Shown in pieces: positions 17,553 to 25,616 of a DNA stretch of 64,000 bases. The notes beneath the pieces are model-generated. The model worked only from the letters and a program-made list of their open reading frames with translations, was not told the origin of the DNA and did no database searches. Each line of letters begins with the position of its first letter. Within the stretch, counting starts at the first letter, position 1. Location of the stretch: contig NZ_JAKZGR010000010.1 in assembly GCF_022549675.1 (NCBI RefSeq), forward strand, positions 124,001-188,000, given 5' to 3'. Position numbers and translations under genes: made by a program. This DNA comes from Belliella kenyensis (lineage in GTDB: Bacteria; Bacteroidota; Bacteroidia; Cytophagales; Cyclobacteriaceae).

Positions 17553-18204
17553 CATGAGGGTTTGGGCATATTTGACGGTACTTTTCTTGCTCCCTATGTG
17601 AACACACACCTGGGAAATCCCCTACATTTCCCATCATATCCCACATCAATTGAAAGTGTAAATGAGCTGGCCAGTCTCCATTTTCAGGGAATTCACCTAG
17701 ATGGCAAAGTAAATCCCCTTTTTTGAATAGCCTACCTACCACCAAGTTTTCTAAATCGGCCCTTTGTAAATGACCATAAAGGCTGTATAGAAGTTTGCCT
17801 CCTAGCTTGTGCTTCAAGATGATCGTAGGGCCATAGTTGCCAAAACCTACATTGTCTTGAAAACTATGTACGACTCCGTCTATAGGTGTGTATACAGGAT
17901 GCCCAGCTTTTGTCCAAATATCCACTCCCAAATGAATATCTCTAAAGTCTTCTACAGCAGTGGCGAAAACCTTACTGCGCTGATAGATCGCTCGATGCTC
18001 GAAATAGCCGCCTATTCCGTATTGTTTTTGTGATGAGTTTAGTAGCCCAAACACATAGCTGTCGAATAAAGCTGTATTACTAAGGTCTACTTCAAGAAGT
18101 TTTCTGTTGGAGGGAGAAAAATCCATCCTCATGGTGTTTTTTTCATTGAGAGGTATTCCCATCAGGGGTGCAATCTCCAAATTTGCTAAAAGCTGTTCAA
18201 GCAT
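17536..18204 (-). CDS. M23 family metallopeptidase without a signal peptide
   Basis: 222 residues. The zinc-site motifs of lysostaphin-type (M23) endopeptidases are intact: His91 and Asp95 in HLGVD, His145 in LYGHL, and His181/His183 in HLHFQ, with FGNYGPTIILKH typical of the fold. M23 enzymes normally cut peptidoglycan cross-links or glycine-rich peptides outside the cytoplasm, yet no signal peptide or membrane helix is visible at the N-terminus. Similar leaderless M23 domains occur in Bacteroidota, sometimes fused to kinase and aminotransferase domains; the substrate may not be murein. It overlaps the end of coaX. Confidence 0.85.
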   Translation of the reverse strand: MLEQLLANLEIAPLMGIPLNEKNTMRMDFSPSNRKLLEVDLSNTALFDSYVFGLLNSSQKQYGIGGYFEHRAIYQRSKVFATAVEDFRDIHLGVDIWTKAGHPVYTPIDGVVHSFQDNVGFGNYGPTIILKHKLGGKLLYSLYGHLQRADLENLVVGRLFKKGDLLCHLGEFPENGDWPAHLHFQLMWDMMGNVGDFPGVCSHREQEKYRQICPNPHAIIGY

Positions 18205-18287
18205 AGGATTTATGAATTTGGATTAAAGATATAAATCAAACGTCTGAAACTTGCTACCTTTAACAGAGAAAATCCAAATAGTACTTT

Positions 18288-19235
18288 ATGCACGTTTTTC
18301 CGACCTTAGAAAATATCCAGGTTGCTCATCAGCGAATCCAGCCTTTTATTCATCGCACGCCAATTATGAAATCTACCGCTATCAATGAATTGGCGGGATG
18401 TGAGATTTTTTTCAAATGTGAGAATTTTCAGAAAGTTGGTGCATTCAAGGCTAGAGGAGCTGCCAATGCAGTAGCCAAGCTTAATGAAGGGCAAAAGAGA
18501 AATGGTGTGGCAACTCATTCTTCGGGAAATCATGCCGCAGCTTTGGCACGTGCGGCTAGCGTGGCGGGGATCAAATCATACATCGTAATGCCTTCTTCTG
18601 CTCCCCAGATCAAAAAGAAAGCAGTTAGTTCTTATGGAGGTGAGATCATAGAGTGCGAGCCAAACTTGCTTGCTAGAGAAACTACCCTACAGCAAGTGGT
18701 GGCTGATACAGGAGCCATTTTCATTCCTCCTTATGATTACTTTGATGTCATCGAAGGTCAAGCTACTTGTGCGCTAGAGATGTGGGAAGAAGGTATACCT
18801 TTTGATACCATCATGGCACCAGTGGGGGGAGGAGGACTTCTTGGAGGTACAGCACTTACAAGTAAGTATATCTCACCAAATACGAAGGTGATAGGAGCCG
18901 AGCCTAAGGGGGCAGATGATGCTTTTAGGTCTTTTCAAGCCAGAGAGCTGATTCCCATGCAAAGCCCAAATACTATCGCTGACGGACTTCTGACATCTCT
19001 TGGAAAGTTGAATTTTGCAATCATCTTAGAGCATGTAGATGATATACTTACTGCTGGAGATGTGGAAATAATAGAAGCTATGCGGTTAATCTATGAAAGG
19101 ATGAAGATTGTCGTTGAGCCGAGCTGTGCTGTACCTTTGGCGGCTTTATTAAAACATAAAGAGCAGTTTCAAAACCAAAAAGTTGGCATTATCTTAAGTG
19201 GAGGTAATGTGGATTTGGGGAAATTGCCATTTTAA
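18288..19235 (+). CDS. PLP-dependent threonine/serine dehydratase or serine racemase-like enzyme
   Basis: 315 residues, a fold-type II PLP enzyme. Lys54 in GAFKARGA is the Schiff-base lysine, HSSGNHAAALA binds the substrate carboxylate, VGGGGLLGG binds the PLP phosphate, and SGGNVDL is the C-terminal motif. There is no ACT regulatory domain, so it is the short catabolic or racemase-like form rather than biosynthetic IlvA. It should deaminate L-threonine/L-serine to 2-oxo acids, or interconvert serine enantiomers; sequence alone does not separate these. Divergent from the M23 gene and followed by a bidirectional terminator. Confidence 0.9.
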   Translation: MHVFPTLENIQVAHQRIQPFIHRTPIMKSTAINELAGCEIFFKCENFQKVGAFKARGAANAVAKLNEGQKRNGVATHSSGNHAAALARAASVAGIKSYIVMPSSAPQIKKKAVSSYGGEIIECEPNLLARETTLQQVVADTGAIFIPPYDYFDVIEGQATCALEMWEEGIPFDTIMAPVGGGGLLGGTALTSKYISPNTKVIGAEPKGADDAFRSFQARELIPMQSPNTIADGLLTSLGKLNFAIILEHVDDILTAGDVEIIEAMRLIYERMKIVVEPSCAVPLAALLKHKEQFQNQKVGIILSGGNVDLGKLPF

Positions 19236-19244
19236 AAAAGTAAA

Positions 19245-19293
19245 TGCATTAAGAAACCTTTCCTTTTACTAGATTTCTTAATGCACTTTTCTT
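19245..19293. terminator. Bidirectional terminator between the dehydratase and DUF4252 genes
   Basis: Perfect 12-bp stem TGCATTAAGAAA (19245-19256) / TTTCTTAATGCA (19274-19285). On the plus strand it is followed by CTTTTCTT; on the minus strand it is followed by TTTACTTTTTT. It serves both convergent units. Confidence 0.85.
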
Positions 19294-19309
19294 GCTTTGT
19301 TGAATCGAT

Positions 19310-19795
19310 TTATTTTTGGATTTTTTTTCCGATGTCAGCCAATGCATTGGCGTCAAAATCACCTTGAAACTCGAGTACTATAAAATCACTGTTTTTATCG
19401 TTGATAAGCAACACGATATCACTGATTTTTTTAGAGCCTTTGGTGAAAATAATGACATCATTAGATTTTTCGGATACTTCCATCATCAGTTCAAATTTCT
19501 CTTTTTCTAGCCCTCTTTTGAGTCCATTGAATTCTGTAGTATTCGATGATTGCTTGGGAAGTTTGTAAAACTTCATTTTCTCAATCGACTTGGTGAGTAT
19601 AGAGGATTGAGCTTCATCTAGATCGATATTGAATCCTTTGGCAAAGTTCATGAAGTTCCCTCCAAGATCTAAGTGGAAGAAGTCAGGATTGCTCTTGTGT
19701 TTTTGATATAGTGCGTCGACAGCTTTGCTTTGGGCGATAGATGATTGGACAATCAGTAAAAGCATAGATGCAATGAATGTTAGCTTCAGTTTCAT
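19310..19795 (-). CDS. DUF4252 domain protein (distal copy)
   Basis: 161 residues: a signal peptide (1-21, ending SIAQ), then a DUF4252-type domain with FFHLDLGGNFMNFAKGF, KMKFYKLP and a beta-rich C-terminus ending FDANALADIGKKIQK. Function is unknown; these small exported proteins are found in Bacteroidota, commonly beside ECF sigma operons. It is the last gene of a four-gene minus-strand operon and a paralogue of the gene 25 bases upstream. Confidence 0.85.
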   Translation of the reverse strand: MKLKLTFIASMLLLIVQSSIAQSKAVDALYQKHKSNPDFFHLDLGGNFMNFAKGFNIDLDEAQSSILTKSIEKMKFYKLPKQSSNTTEFNGLKRGLEKEKFELMMEVSEKSNDVIIFTKGSKKISDIVLLINDKNSDFIVLEFQGDFDANALADIGKKIQK

Positions 19796-19820
19796 GATTT
19801 GATGTTTTATAGTTAAGATT

Positions 19821-20345
19821 TTATTTATTCTTTGATTTGTAGTTCTCCATTCCTGGAATATTGGTTTTTTCGGAAAGCATGTTTAGATCTTGATAAGTGA
19901 AGTTTCCAAGCATGCTGAGCAAGGTGAAGTTTTCAGCGGAACCTGTTATCATCAATAGCTCTCTGACTTTGCCTCCTTCTTCTCTCACCATGAATTTGAC
20001 ATTGGAATTTTTGTCTTGGACGTCCATGAGGTCTTCGTACTTATTTTTGGTCAAAGTAGACATGGCTTCGTTGTAAAGTGGCTTACCATTCACTTTATCA
20101 GCAGATAGTATTCTGATACCTTTTACTTTTGAAATTAGCTCTCCAAGATCAGCTGCTTCTTTGTCGTTGCTGGCGTCAGACTTGAGGAATCCTCCAGCCA
20201 TTTGCATCATTTTTGGACTGATGTATACCCTAGAGAAGCGATCATCTTCCATGTACTTGGAAAAGAACTTCACGATGGCATCGTCTTGAGCCTGTACACC
20301 TGTGAACAGGAAAAGTGTAATGAGTATAAGAGAATATTTTTTCAT
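19821..20345 (-). CDS. DUF4252 domain protein (proximal copy)
   Basis: 174 residues: a signal peptide (1-19, ending GVQA), then RFSRVYISPKMMQMAGGFL, GIRILSADKVNG, NVKFMVREEGGKVRELLMITG and NFTLLSMLGNFTYQDL. The layout matches its neighbour (an N-terminal helix around a Met/Gly-rich segment, then beta strands). It begins 2 bases after the anti-sigma stop, so translation is probably coupled. Probably an exported target or feedback component of the sigma factor encoded in the same operon (inference). Confidence 0.87.
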   Translation of the reverse strand: MKKYSLILITLFLFTGVQAQDDAIVKFFSKYMEDDRFSRVYISPKMMQMAGGFLKSDASNDKEAADLGELISKVKGIRILSADKVNGKPLYNEAMSTLTKNKYEDLMDVQDKNSNVKFMVREEGGKVRELLMITGSAENFTLLSMLGNFTYQDLNMLSEKTNIPGMENYKSKNK

Positions 20346-20347
20346 GT

Positions 20348-20776
20348 TTAATTAGTTTCTATTTCAAAGATTTGATTGGTCGTGTTGAGATGGCGAAACT
20401 CTTGAAGAGATTGCAGATTTTCTGTCCCCTTATTCATATTATGCTGTATTAGGCTGAAAGCCTCCATGACTTGTGCAAAAGCATGTCTTTCAGCTTCTTT
20501 TTGTTTATAAGAAAAAATACTGATGCCAGCAACCAGCAATAGGATCAGACTTGCAGCTATTTGAGTCCAATAGAGCTTCATGTTAAGCTTTTTGATCCCT
20601 GGATTTTGTATGTTTTGAGGAGATATGGACTTGATTTGATCTATTCCCAAGAAGAACTCTTTCTCTGCTTCATGACCTTTTGAATTTTTCAATAAAGCTT
20701 TGAGCTCTGCTTCCTCTTCTAGGGAAGTGTTGCCATCCCAATATTTTTCGATTAAATATGAAATTCTATTTATCAT
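20348..20776 (-). CDS. Probable anti-sigma factor (single-span membrane protein)
   Basis: 142 residues. The cytoplasmic N-terminus (SYLIEKYWDGNTSLEEEAELKALL, compared here as two halves, SYLIEKYW and DGNTSLEEEAELKALL) has the composition of Bacteroidota anti-sigma domains. One membrane helix covers about residues 70-89 (WTQIAASLILLLVAGISIF), followed by a periplasmic tail of about 50 residues. Its start overlaps the ECF sigma stop by 4 bases (ATGA), the standard sigma/anti-sigma coupling. No clear HxxxCxxC zinc motif is present, so it is not a ZAS-type protein. Confidence 0.75.
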   Translation of the reverse strand: MINRISYLIEKYWDGNTSLEEEAELKALLKNSKGHEAEKEFFLGIDQIKSISPQNIQNPGIKKLNMKLYWTQIAASLILLLVAGISIFSYKQKEAERHAFAQVMEAFSLIQHNMNKGTENLQSLQEFRHLNTTNQIFEIETN

Positions 20777-21258
20777 TTTTTCTGTGTCAAATAGTTTTTT
20801 AGTGCTTGCCTTGCTCTATAGATGTTCACTTTTACTGCATCTAAACTAATGTCGAGATAAGAGGCTATTTCTTCATAAGTTAATCCTTCTACTTCTCTAA
20901 GATGGAAAGCTTCCCTTTGCTTCTCTGGCAATGACTCTAGATAGTGATAGACTAATTTCAATTTTGAGGCTGTATCCTCATCATGTTCACAATGAATTGT
21001 ATCTTCTCGTTCTATCTCCCCAAGCGGCTCAAGTCTCTTGTTGGATCGGAAGTGTTGCAGGCTTTCATTTTTCAGTGATTTGACAATCCAGCCTGTAGGG
21101 TTTTCCATTTTTTCTAAGTCACTTTTTTTAAGCCATGCTTTTTCAAATACTTGTTGCAGGACATCATTGGCTACCTCTTGATCCTTGACCCAGAGGTATG
21201 CCATGCGGTAGAGCTTGCTCTTGAGTGGCCAGATATGTGTCTCAAAGAATGACTTCAT
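20773..21258 (-). CDS. ECF-type RNA polymerase sigma factor
   Basis: 161 residues with only regions 2 and 4, as in group 4 sigmas. Region 2 (about 10-75) includes RMAYLWVKDQEVANDVLQQVFEKAW and GWIVKSLKNESLQHFR in sequence; region 4 (about 105-157) has LPEKQREAFHLREVEGLTYE and IASYLDISLDAVKVNIYRAR. It is the first gene of an operon with an anti-sigma and two exported DUF4252 proteins, implying an envelope-responsive switch. The promoter is not resolved; a TGTAACA (minus strand, near 21288-21294) lies upstream. Confidence 0.92.
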   Translation of the reverse strand: MKSFFETHIWPLKSKLYRMAYLWVKDQEVANDVLQQVFEKAWLKKSDLEKMENPTGWIVKSLKNESLQHFRSNKRLEPLGEIEREDTIHCEHDEDTASKLKLVYHYLESLPEKQREAFHLREVEGLTYEEIASYLDISLDAVKVNIYRARQALKNYLTQKK

Positions 21259-21606
21259 TCGAGTAGGTGATGCATGAGAAGTGAAAATGTTACAGCAATT
21301 TGAGAAAAAATTTAAACTTAGAATAATTTTAAATTGCCATCAAAAATAGTATGCATGCCTACTATTTCTTATTTTGCATGGACAATTATACAGTGGGTAA
21401 TGATATGATGTTTGATTGCTGTCCAAAACAAAAGAACTGTATATTTGAACGATTAAGCTAAAGATCAAGAACTTTCATGAAGTTTTATGACCGATTTATA
21501 TCATAAAGTCGCTAATGAAAAGAAGGTTTAAAGTTCTCCGTTTGAGTAAAGAAAAAAATAGAAACATAATAAGTAAATTGCGTTTTAAAAGATTGTAAAA
21601 GTATAA
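21259..21606. other. Divergent intergenic region between ECF sigma and the cytosine methyltransferase
   Basis: 348 very AT-rich bases without a gene. It should contain the ECF operon promoter (minus) and the R-M promoter (plus; a candidate is listed separately). Confidence 0.5.
21416..21447 (+). promoter_or_regulatory. Candidate promoter for the restriction-modification genes
   Basis: TTG (21416-21418), 21 bases, then TATATTTG (21440-21447). It would give a leader of about 150 bases before the methyltransferase ATG. Confidence 0.45.
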
Positions 21607-22878
21607 ATGGGGTTAAAAGAGAAAATATCACTTGAGGAAGTGTTCGGAAAGACCTTCAAAATCAGGACGGTAGAAGCATCTGATAATGGAAAAGCCGCAT
21701 TCACACACTATCTGCATCACCACCAAAATGGTGTCTCGAGCTTTTATAAAAAAGAAGCTGTTCAGCATGTGAAACGTGCTCTAGAATATAAATATCCTAA
21801 AGAGGAAATTTCTTCGTTGGTCGCAGAAGAAGCATTACAGTACATGCTTTTTGATTTTAAGAAGGATGTTCCTTTTCCTAAACCTACAAAGCCTAAGTTT
21901 AAATTTATAGACTTGTTTGCTGGAATTGGAGGTTTTAGAATTGCAATGCAAAACCTTGGTGGGAAGTGTGTTTTTACAAGTGAATGGGACGAACAAGCGA
22001 AAAGAACTTATGAGGTCAATTTTGGAGATGTTCCGTTTGGAGATATAACTAAAGAAGAGACAAAGAAATTTATTCCAGATGGTTTTGATGTTTTATGTGC
22101 GGGGTTTCCTTGTCAAGCGTTCTCAATAGCTGGGAAAAGAGGAGGTTTTGAGGATACGAGAGGAACATTGTTTTTTGAGGTAGCAGAAATTATAAAAAGA
22201 AAGCAACCAAAGGCAATTTTCCTAGAAAATGTAAAAGGGCTTTTCAATCACGATAAAGGCAAAACACTGAAAACTATTTTGAATGTTTTACGAGAAGATC
22301 TTGGTTATTTCGTCCCTTTACCACAAGTCTTGAATGCAAAAGACTTTGGAGTTCCGCAAAACCGTGAGAGGATTTTTATTGTAGGTTTTAGATCGGACTT
22401 AGGAATCGAAAGTTTTGATTACCCGAAGCCGACAAACCAAAACATTACTTTTGAGGAAGTTAAGGAAGAAAACCCAGTTTCTGTAAAATATTATCTTTCA
22501 GATACTTATTTAAATACACTGGTAAATCATAAAAAAAGGCATGAAAGCAAGGGTAATGGTTTTGGTTACGAAATTATTCCTGATCATGGGACAGCCAATG
22601 CAGTTGTATGTGGGGGGATGGGCAGAGAAAGAAACTTGGTTTATGACGATAGGTTAGAAGATTTTACTCCAGTTACTCATATAAAAGGAGAAGTTAATAG
22701 ACAAGGAATAAGGAAAATGACACCAAGAGAATGGGCTAGACTTCAAGGTTTTCCTGACGAATTTATTATTCCAGTTGCCGACGCTTCTGCCTATAAGCAG
22801 TTTGGAAATTCAGTTGCAATTCCAGCAATTCAAGCAACTGCAAGTGAAATTGTTAAATTAATTTTGAAAAATGCTTAA
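21607..22878 (+). CDS. DNA (cytosine-5-)-methyltransferase of a type II R-M system
   Basis: 423 residues. After a roughly 98-residue N-terminal extension of unknown role, the C5-MTase motifs appear in order: FIDLFAGIGGFR (motif I, 100-111), GFPCQAFSIAGKRGG (motif IV, nucleophile Cys169), FLENVKGL (motif VI), QNRERIFIVG (motif VIII, 251-260), and RKMTPREWARLQGFPDEF plus QFGNSVAIPA (motifs IX-X). It transfers a methyl group from SAM to carbon 5 of cytosine. The target-recognition region is short (roughly 290-360) and the recognised sequence cannot be read. It overlaps the next gene by 8 bases. Its codon use is more A/T-biased than that of the flanking genes, suggesting transfer. Confidence 0.94.
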   Translation: MGLKEKISLEEVFGKTFKIRTVEASDNGKAAFTHYLHHHQNGVSSFYKKEAVQHVKRALEYKYPKEEISSLVAEEALQYMLFDFKKDVPFPKPTKPKFKFIDLFAGIGGFRIAMQNLGGKCVFTSEWDEQAKRTYEVNFGDVPFGDITKEETKKFIPDGFDVLCAGFPCQAFSIAGKRGGFEDTRGTLFFEVAEIIKRKQPKAIFLENVKGLFNHDKGKTLKTILNVLREDLGYFVPLPQVLNAKDFGVPQNRERIFIVGFRSDLGIESFDYPKPTNQNITFEEVKEENPVSVKYYLSDTYLNTLVNHKKRHESKGNGFGYEIIPDHGTANAVVCGGMGRERNLVYDDRLEDFTPVTHIKGEVNRQGIRKMTPREWARLQGFPDEFIIPVADASAYKQFGNSVAIPAIQATASEIVKLILKNA

Positions 22879-23491
22879 GGAATTAGGAGTTATTTTAGGA
22901 ACTAACACAAAAGCGGGCTTGGTGTTTGAATCGCTATTCCCAAATTTCATGGATATTGAGTATAATACACCTTCAGAATATGTGAGAACATATTGGGACG
23001 AATACAAAAAAATCACTGACTCAAACAGCAATTTAAACGGGAAGGTTTTTGAATATATCTTAGCAACACTTTGTATAAGAGAAAATATTTTACCCTTGTA
23101 TTTAAGTGCTAAAGTTGCTTTTGTTCCTAATGTTGTTTATGACTTAATGTTTTACACCGCTGAACGTGGCCCAATATGTTGGAGTGTGAAAACAAGTTTG
23201 AGAGAAAGATATAAACAAGCTGATTTGGAATCGATTGCCCTTAAATATGTACACAGAAAAGCATTAAGTTATTTGATTACACTTGACGAAAGAGAAGCAA
23301 GGGGAGTAAAAAGTAAAATAAAATCAGGTGATGTTATTGGTTTAGATGATGTAATTGTAGCAACAGAGCCTGAATTTGATCAACTAGTTGCTGACTTAAA
23401 ATCTTTTCAATTTGAAGAACCTCCCACTGTAAAGGTAATAGAATCTAGCCAAGTTGTAAATATTGAAAAAGTTAATTCATTTTTCAGTTAA
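22871..23491 (+). CDS. Probable type II restriction endonuclease partner
   Basis: 206 residues, no close family recognised. Its ATG overlaps the methyltransferase stop by 8 bases, the tight coupling usual for R-M pairs. A candidate PD-(D/E)xK-like core is Asp91 (VVYDLMFY) followed by WSVK with Lys107, with Glu61 a possible third ligand; the Asp/Glu before Lys is replaced by Ser in this alignment, so the active-site assignment is tentative. TSLRERYKQADLE after it resembles endonuclease segments that contact DNA. Cleavage specificity is unknown. It shares the high A/T bias of the methyltransferase. Confidence 0.7.
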   Translation: MLKELGVILGTNTKAGLVFESLFPNFMDIEYNTPSEYVRTYWDEYKKITDSNSNLNGKVFEYILATLCIRENILPLYLSAKVAFVPNVVYDLMFYTAERGPICWSVKTSLRERYKQADLESIALKYVHRKALSYLITLDEREARGVKSKIKSGDVIGLDDVIVATEPEFDQLVADLKSFQFEEPPTVKVIESSQVVNIEKVNSFFS

Positions 23492-23833
23492 ATAGCTGAT
23501 AATGATAGTTAAACTTTGTCAACAGTCTCGCAAAGTGATTTACTTTAAGAGATTTTAGGACAAAGAAATGACAGTCTGTTTCTAAATAAACAAATCATTG
23601 TAAAATACGATTATAAAAAAGCTTTAAAATCCAACAAATATATAGCAATAGCTTAGTTAATTCACTTCTTGATTATTTTCAAATGTTAAGTGAATGGATG
23701 TGAAAATCTATTAAAGAACGGATTAAATAGAAATATAATTATTGTATGAAAAATAATGAGTCGAATATATGCTATTTGTTTGTCACCGGTGCAAATGCCA
23801 GTGAGAGCAAGAAAGAATCTTTGAGATTCGGGC
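23492..23833. other. Gap between the restriction gene and tRNA-Phe
   Basis: 342 AT-rich bases. No gene is recognised; short open stretches lack coding character. This may be the right margin of a transferred R-M island. No partial copy of the tRNA 3' end was found on the other side of the R-M genes. Confidence 0.45.
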
Positions 23834-23862
23834 ATAAAAAAAGTCCCGATTTCTCGGGACTT
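23834..23862 (-). terminator. Terminator of tRNA-Phe
   Basis: Read on the minus strand: 9-bp stem AAGTCCCGA / TCGGGACTT with a GAAA loop, followed by a run of T. It begins one base after the tRNA discriminator. Confidence 0.9.
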
Positions 23863-23863
23863 G

Positions 23864-23936
23864 TGGTGATGAGTGGATTCGAACCACCGACTCACGGATT
23901 TTCAGTCCGATGCTCTACCAACTGAGCTACATCACC
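23864..23936 (-). tRNA. tRNA-Phe (anticodon GAA)
   Basis: 73-nt cloverleaf: acceptor GGTGATG / CATCACC with discriminator A; D arm GCTC-AGTTGGTA-GAGC; anticodon loop CTGAAAA with GAA; T arm GGTGG-TTCGAAT-CCACT. The 3' CCA is not encoded and must be added. It sits alone, with its own promoter and terminator. Confidence 0.97.
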
Positions 23937-23955
23937 CTGACCGTTTAAGGTGATG

Positions 23956-23986
23956 CAAAGGTAGATATTTGTTCTGTTCTTGCAAA
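23956..23986 (-). promoter_or_regulatory. Consensus Bacteroidota promoter of tRNA-Phe
   Basis: On the minus strand: TTTG (23986-23983), exactly 19 bases, TACCTTTG (23963-23956). This is a full match to TTTG-N19-TAnnTTTG and lies about 20 bases before the tRNA 5' end. Confidence 0.85.
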
Positions 23987-24042
23987 TGATTCTAATAAAA
24001 AAATTACAGTAAATTTAACCAAAATATACTAATCTAATCAAT

Positions 24043-25377
24043 ATGAGCATTTTACCTCAAATAGTTTTTCTCATAATTTTTGCGATAGCAGGTTACTTTC
24101 TATACAAAAGGGTGGCTTATCTCAAGCGAAACATCCTACTGGGGAAGTCTGAAAGCAGAAATGATCAACCCGAAGCACGTTGGAAGACGATGTTGCTGGT
24201 GGCCTTAGGACAGCAGAAAATGTTCAAGAGATTGATCCCAGCTATATTGCACATCATGATTTATGTAGCTTTCATTGTGATCAACTTGGAGGTTCTGGAG
24301 TTCGTGATCGATGGTCTCACAGGTAGCCATAGGATATTTGCTCCATACCTTGGGAGCATCTATGGTCTTGCGATGAATGTATTCGAAGTTCTTGCGATAG
24401 CAGTTTTGATTTCTTGTATAGCTTTCTTGATTCGAAGAAATGTACTAAAAGTTCCTAGGCTGGTTAAGACAGAGCTTAAGGGTTGGCCAGCAATGGATGC
24501 GAATTTGATCTTAATCATTGAAATCGTTTTGATGGTTGCTATCTTGACAATGAATGCTACCGATCAGCTACTCGCTGAAAGAGGAGTAGAGGGTTATGTT
24601 CTTTTGAATGGCCTGTTTTTCAGTGATATGATGCAGCCTTTATTTGCTGGTTTGGGTGATACGACCTTGGTGGCCATAGAGAGGTTCGCATGGTGGTTTC
24701 ATATTATTGGTATTTTAGCTTTTGCGATTTACGTGACTTATTCTAAGCATTTGCATATATTCTTGGCATTTCCAAATACATGGTATTCTAATCTCAAGCC
24801 AAAAGGTGAAATTGAAAATATGCCTGATGTCACCAGAGAAGTGAACATGATGCTTGGAATTCCAGTGGAAGATGCGGAGGCGCCACCTGCCGAGATCGCG
24901 AGGTTTGGTGCAAAGGATATCAATGACCTTAGCTGGGTCAATATCATGAATGCATACAGCTGCACCGAATGTGGTAGATGTACTGCCGAGTGTCCAGCAA
25001 ATATCACAGGGAAGAAATTGTCTCCTCGCAAAATCATGATGGATGTACGAGATCGTGCTGAAGAAGTAGGAAAGAGCATCGATCAAGGTGGTGCAGGCCT
25101 GGGAGATGGGAAGTCTCTCTTGGGTGATTATATTACAAAGGAAGAGCTTAATGCTTGTACCTCTTGCAATGCCTGTGTCGAAGCTTGCCCTGTAAACATA
25201 GATCCATTATCCATTATAATACAGATGCGTAGGTATGTTGCTATGGAAGAATCTAGCACTCCAGCACAATGGAACGCGATGTTTCAAAACATGGAAACGA
25301 GCTTTTCCCCATGGAAATTTGCCCCAACAGATAGATTCAACTGGGCTGAGCAGCTCAAAAATGAAGAATTGAAATAA
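24043..25377 (+). CDS. Membrane-bound 4Fe-4S dicluster protein (EMO/HdrC-like half)
   Basis: 444 residues. Residues 1 to about 240 hold roughly five or six membrane helices of the nitrate-reductase-gamma (NarI-like) type, including paired histidines (HIMIYVAF, WWFHIIG, SKHLHIF) suited to haem b. The C-terminal cytoplasmic part has two ferredoxin motifs: Cys307/310/313/317 (CTECGRCTAECP) and Cys372/375/378/382 (CTSCNACVEACP). Such proteins pass electrons to the quinone pool. With the next gene (CCG domains) it reproduces the parts of single-chain EtfAB:menaquinone oxidoreductases (EMO/FadF). No etfAB is in the window. The donor is inferred. Confidence 0.88.
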   Translation: MSILPQIVFLIIFAIAGYFLYKRVAYLKRNILLGKSESRNDQPEARWKTMLLVALGQQKMFKRLIPAILHIMIYVAFIVINLEVLEFVIDGLTGSHRIFAPYLGSIYGLAMNVFEVLAIAVLISCIAFLIRRNVLKVPRLVKTELKGWPAMDANLILIIEIVLMVAILTMNATDQLLAERGVEGYVLLNGLFFSDMMQPLFAGLGDTTLVAIERFAWWFHIIGILAFAIYVTYSKHLHIFLAFPNTWYSNLKPKGEIENMPDVTREVNMMLGIPVEDAEAPPAEIARFGAKDINDLSWVNIMNAYSCTECGRCTAECPANITGKKLSPRKIMMDVRDRAEEVGKSIDQGGAGLGDGKSLLGDYITKEELNACTSCNACVEACPVNIDPLSIIIQMRRYVAMEESSTPAQWNAMFQNMETSFSPWKFAPTDRFNWAEQLKNEELK

Positions 25378-25616
25378 TAAAATTTATAAACTGATAGGAA
25401 GAGTTAGCGGCCAAAAAGATTTGCTGCTCAATAATCAAAAGTTGAGATGTAGCTTTTCAAAAGGTAGGCGAGTCCGCCGAAGTATATTTGAATAGCTCAA
25501 AGATCATTGAATATTTGCATTGAAGCCAAGATGAATATGTAGATAGAATAAGACAATCAATACAGATCTACAATCTAATCCCGATAGCTATCGGAATACA
25601 ATCTAAAATCCATACT
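25378..25616. other. Spacer between the two Fe-S genes, with a CCGATAGCTATCGG palindrome
   Basis: 239 bases, unusually long for a likely two-gene unit. It contains a perfect 14-base palindrome at 25581-25594 (CCGATAGCTATCGG), a motif known to be scattered between genes in many Bacteroidota genomes, flanked by CAATCTAA repeats (25571-25577 and 25600-25607). There is no gene and no T-run terminator. Confidence 0.55.

Noticed and set aside
21259-23833. Integrated element with att sites at tRNA-Phe
   Set aside because: No integrase and no second copy of the tRNA 3' end could be found; transfer of the R-M pair is suggested only by composition.
23686-23895. Minus-strand frame of 69 codons across the tRNA-Phe gene
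   Set aside because: It reads through the tRNA and its terminator; a chance frame.
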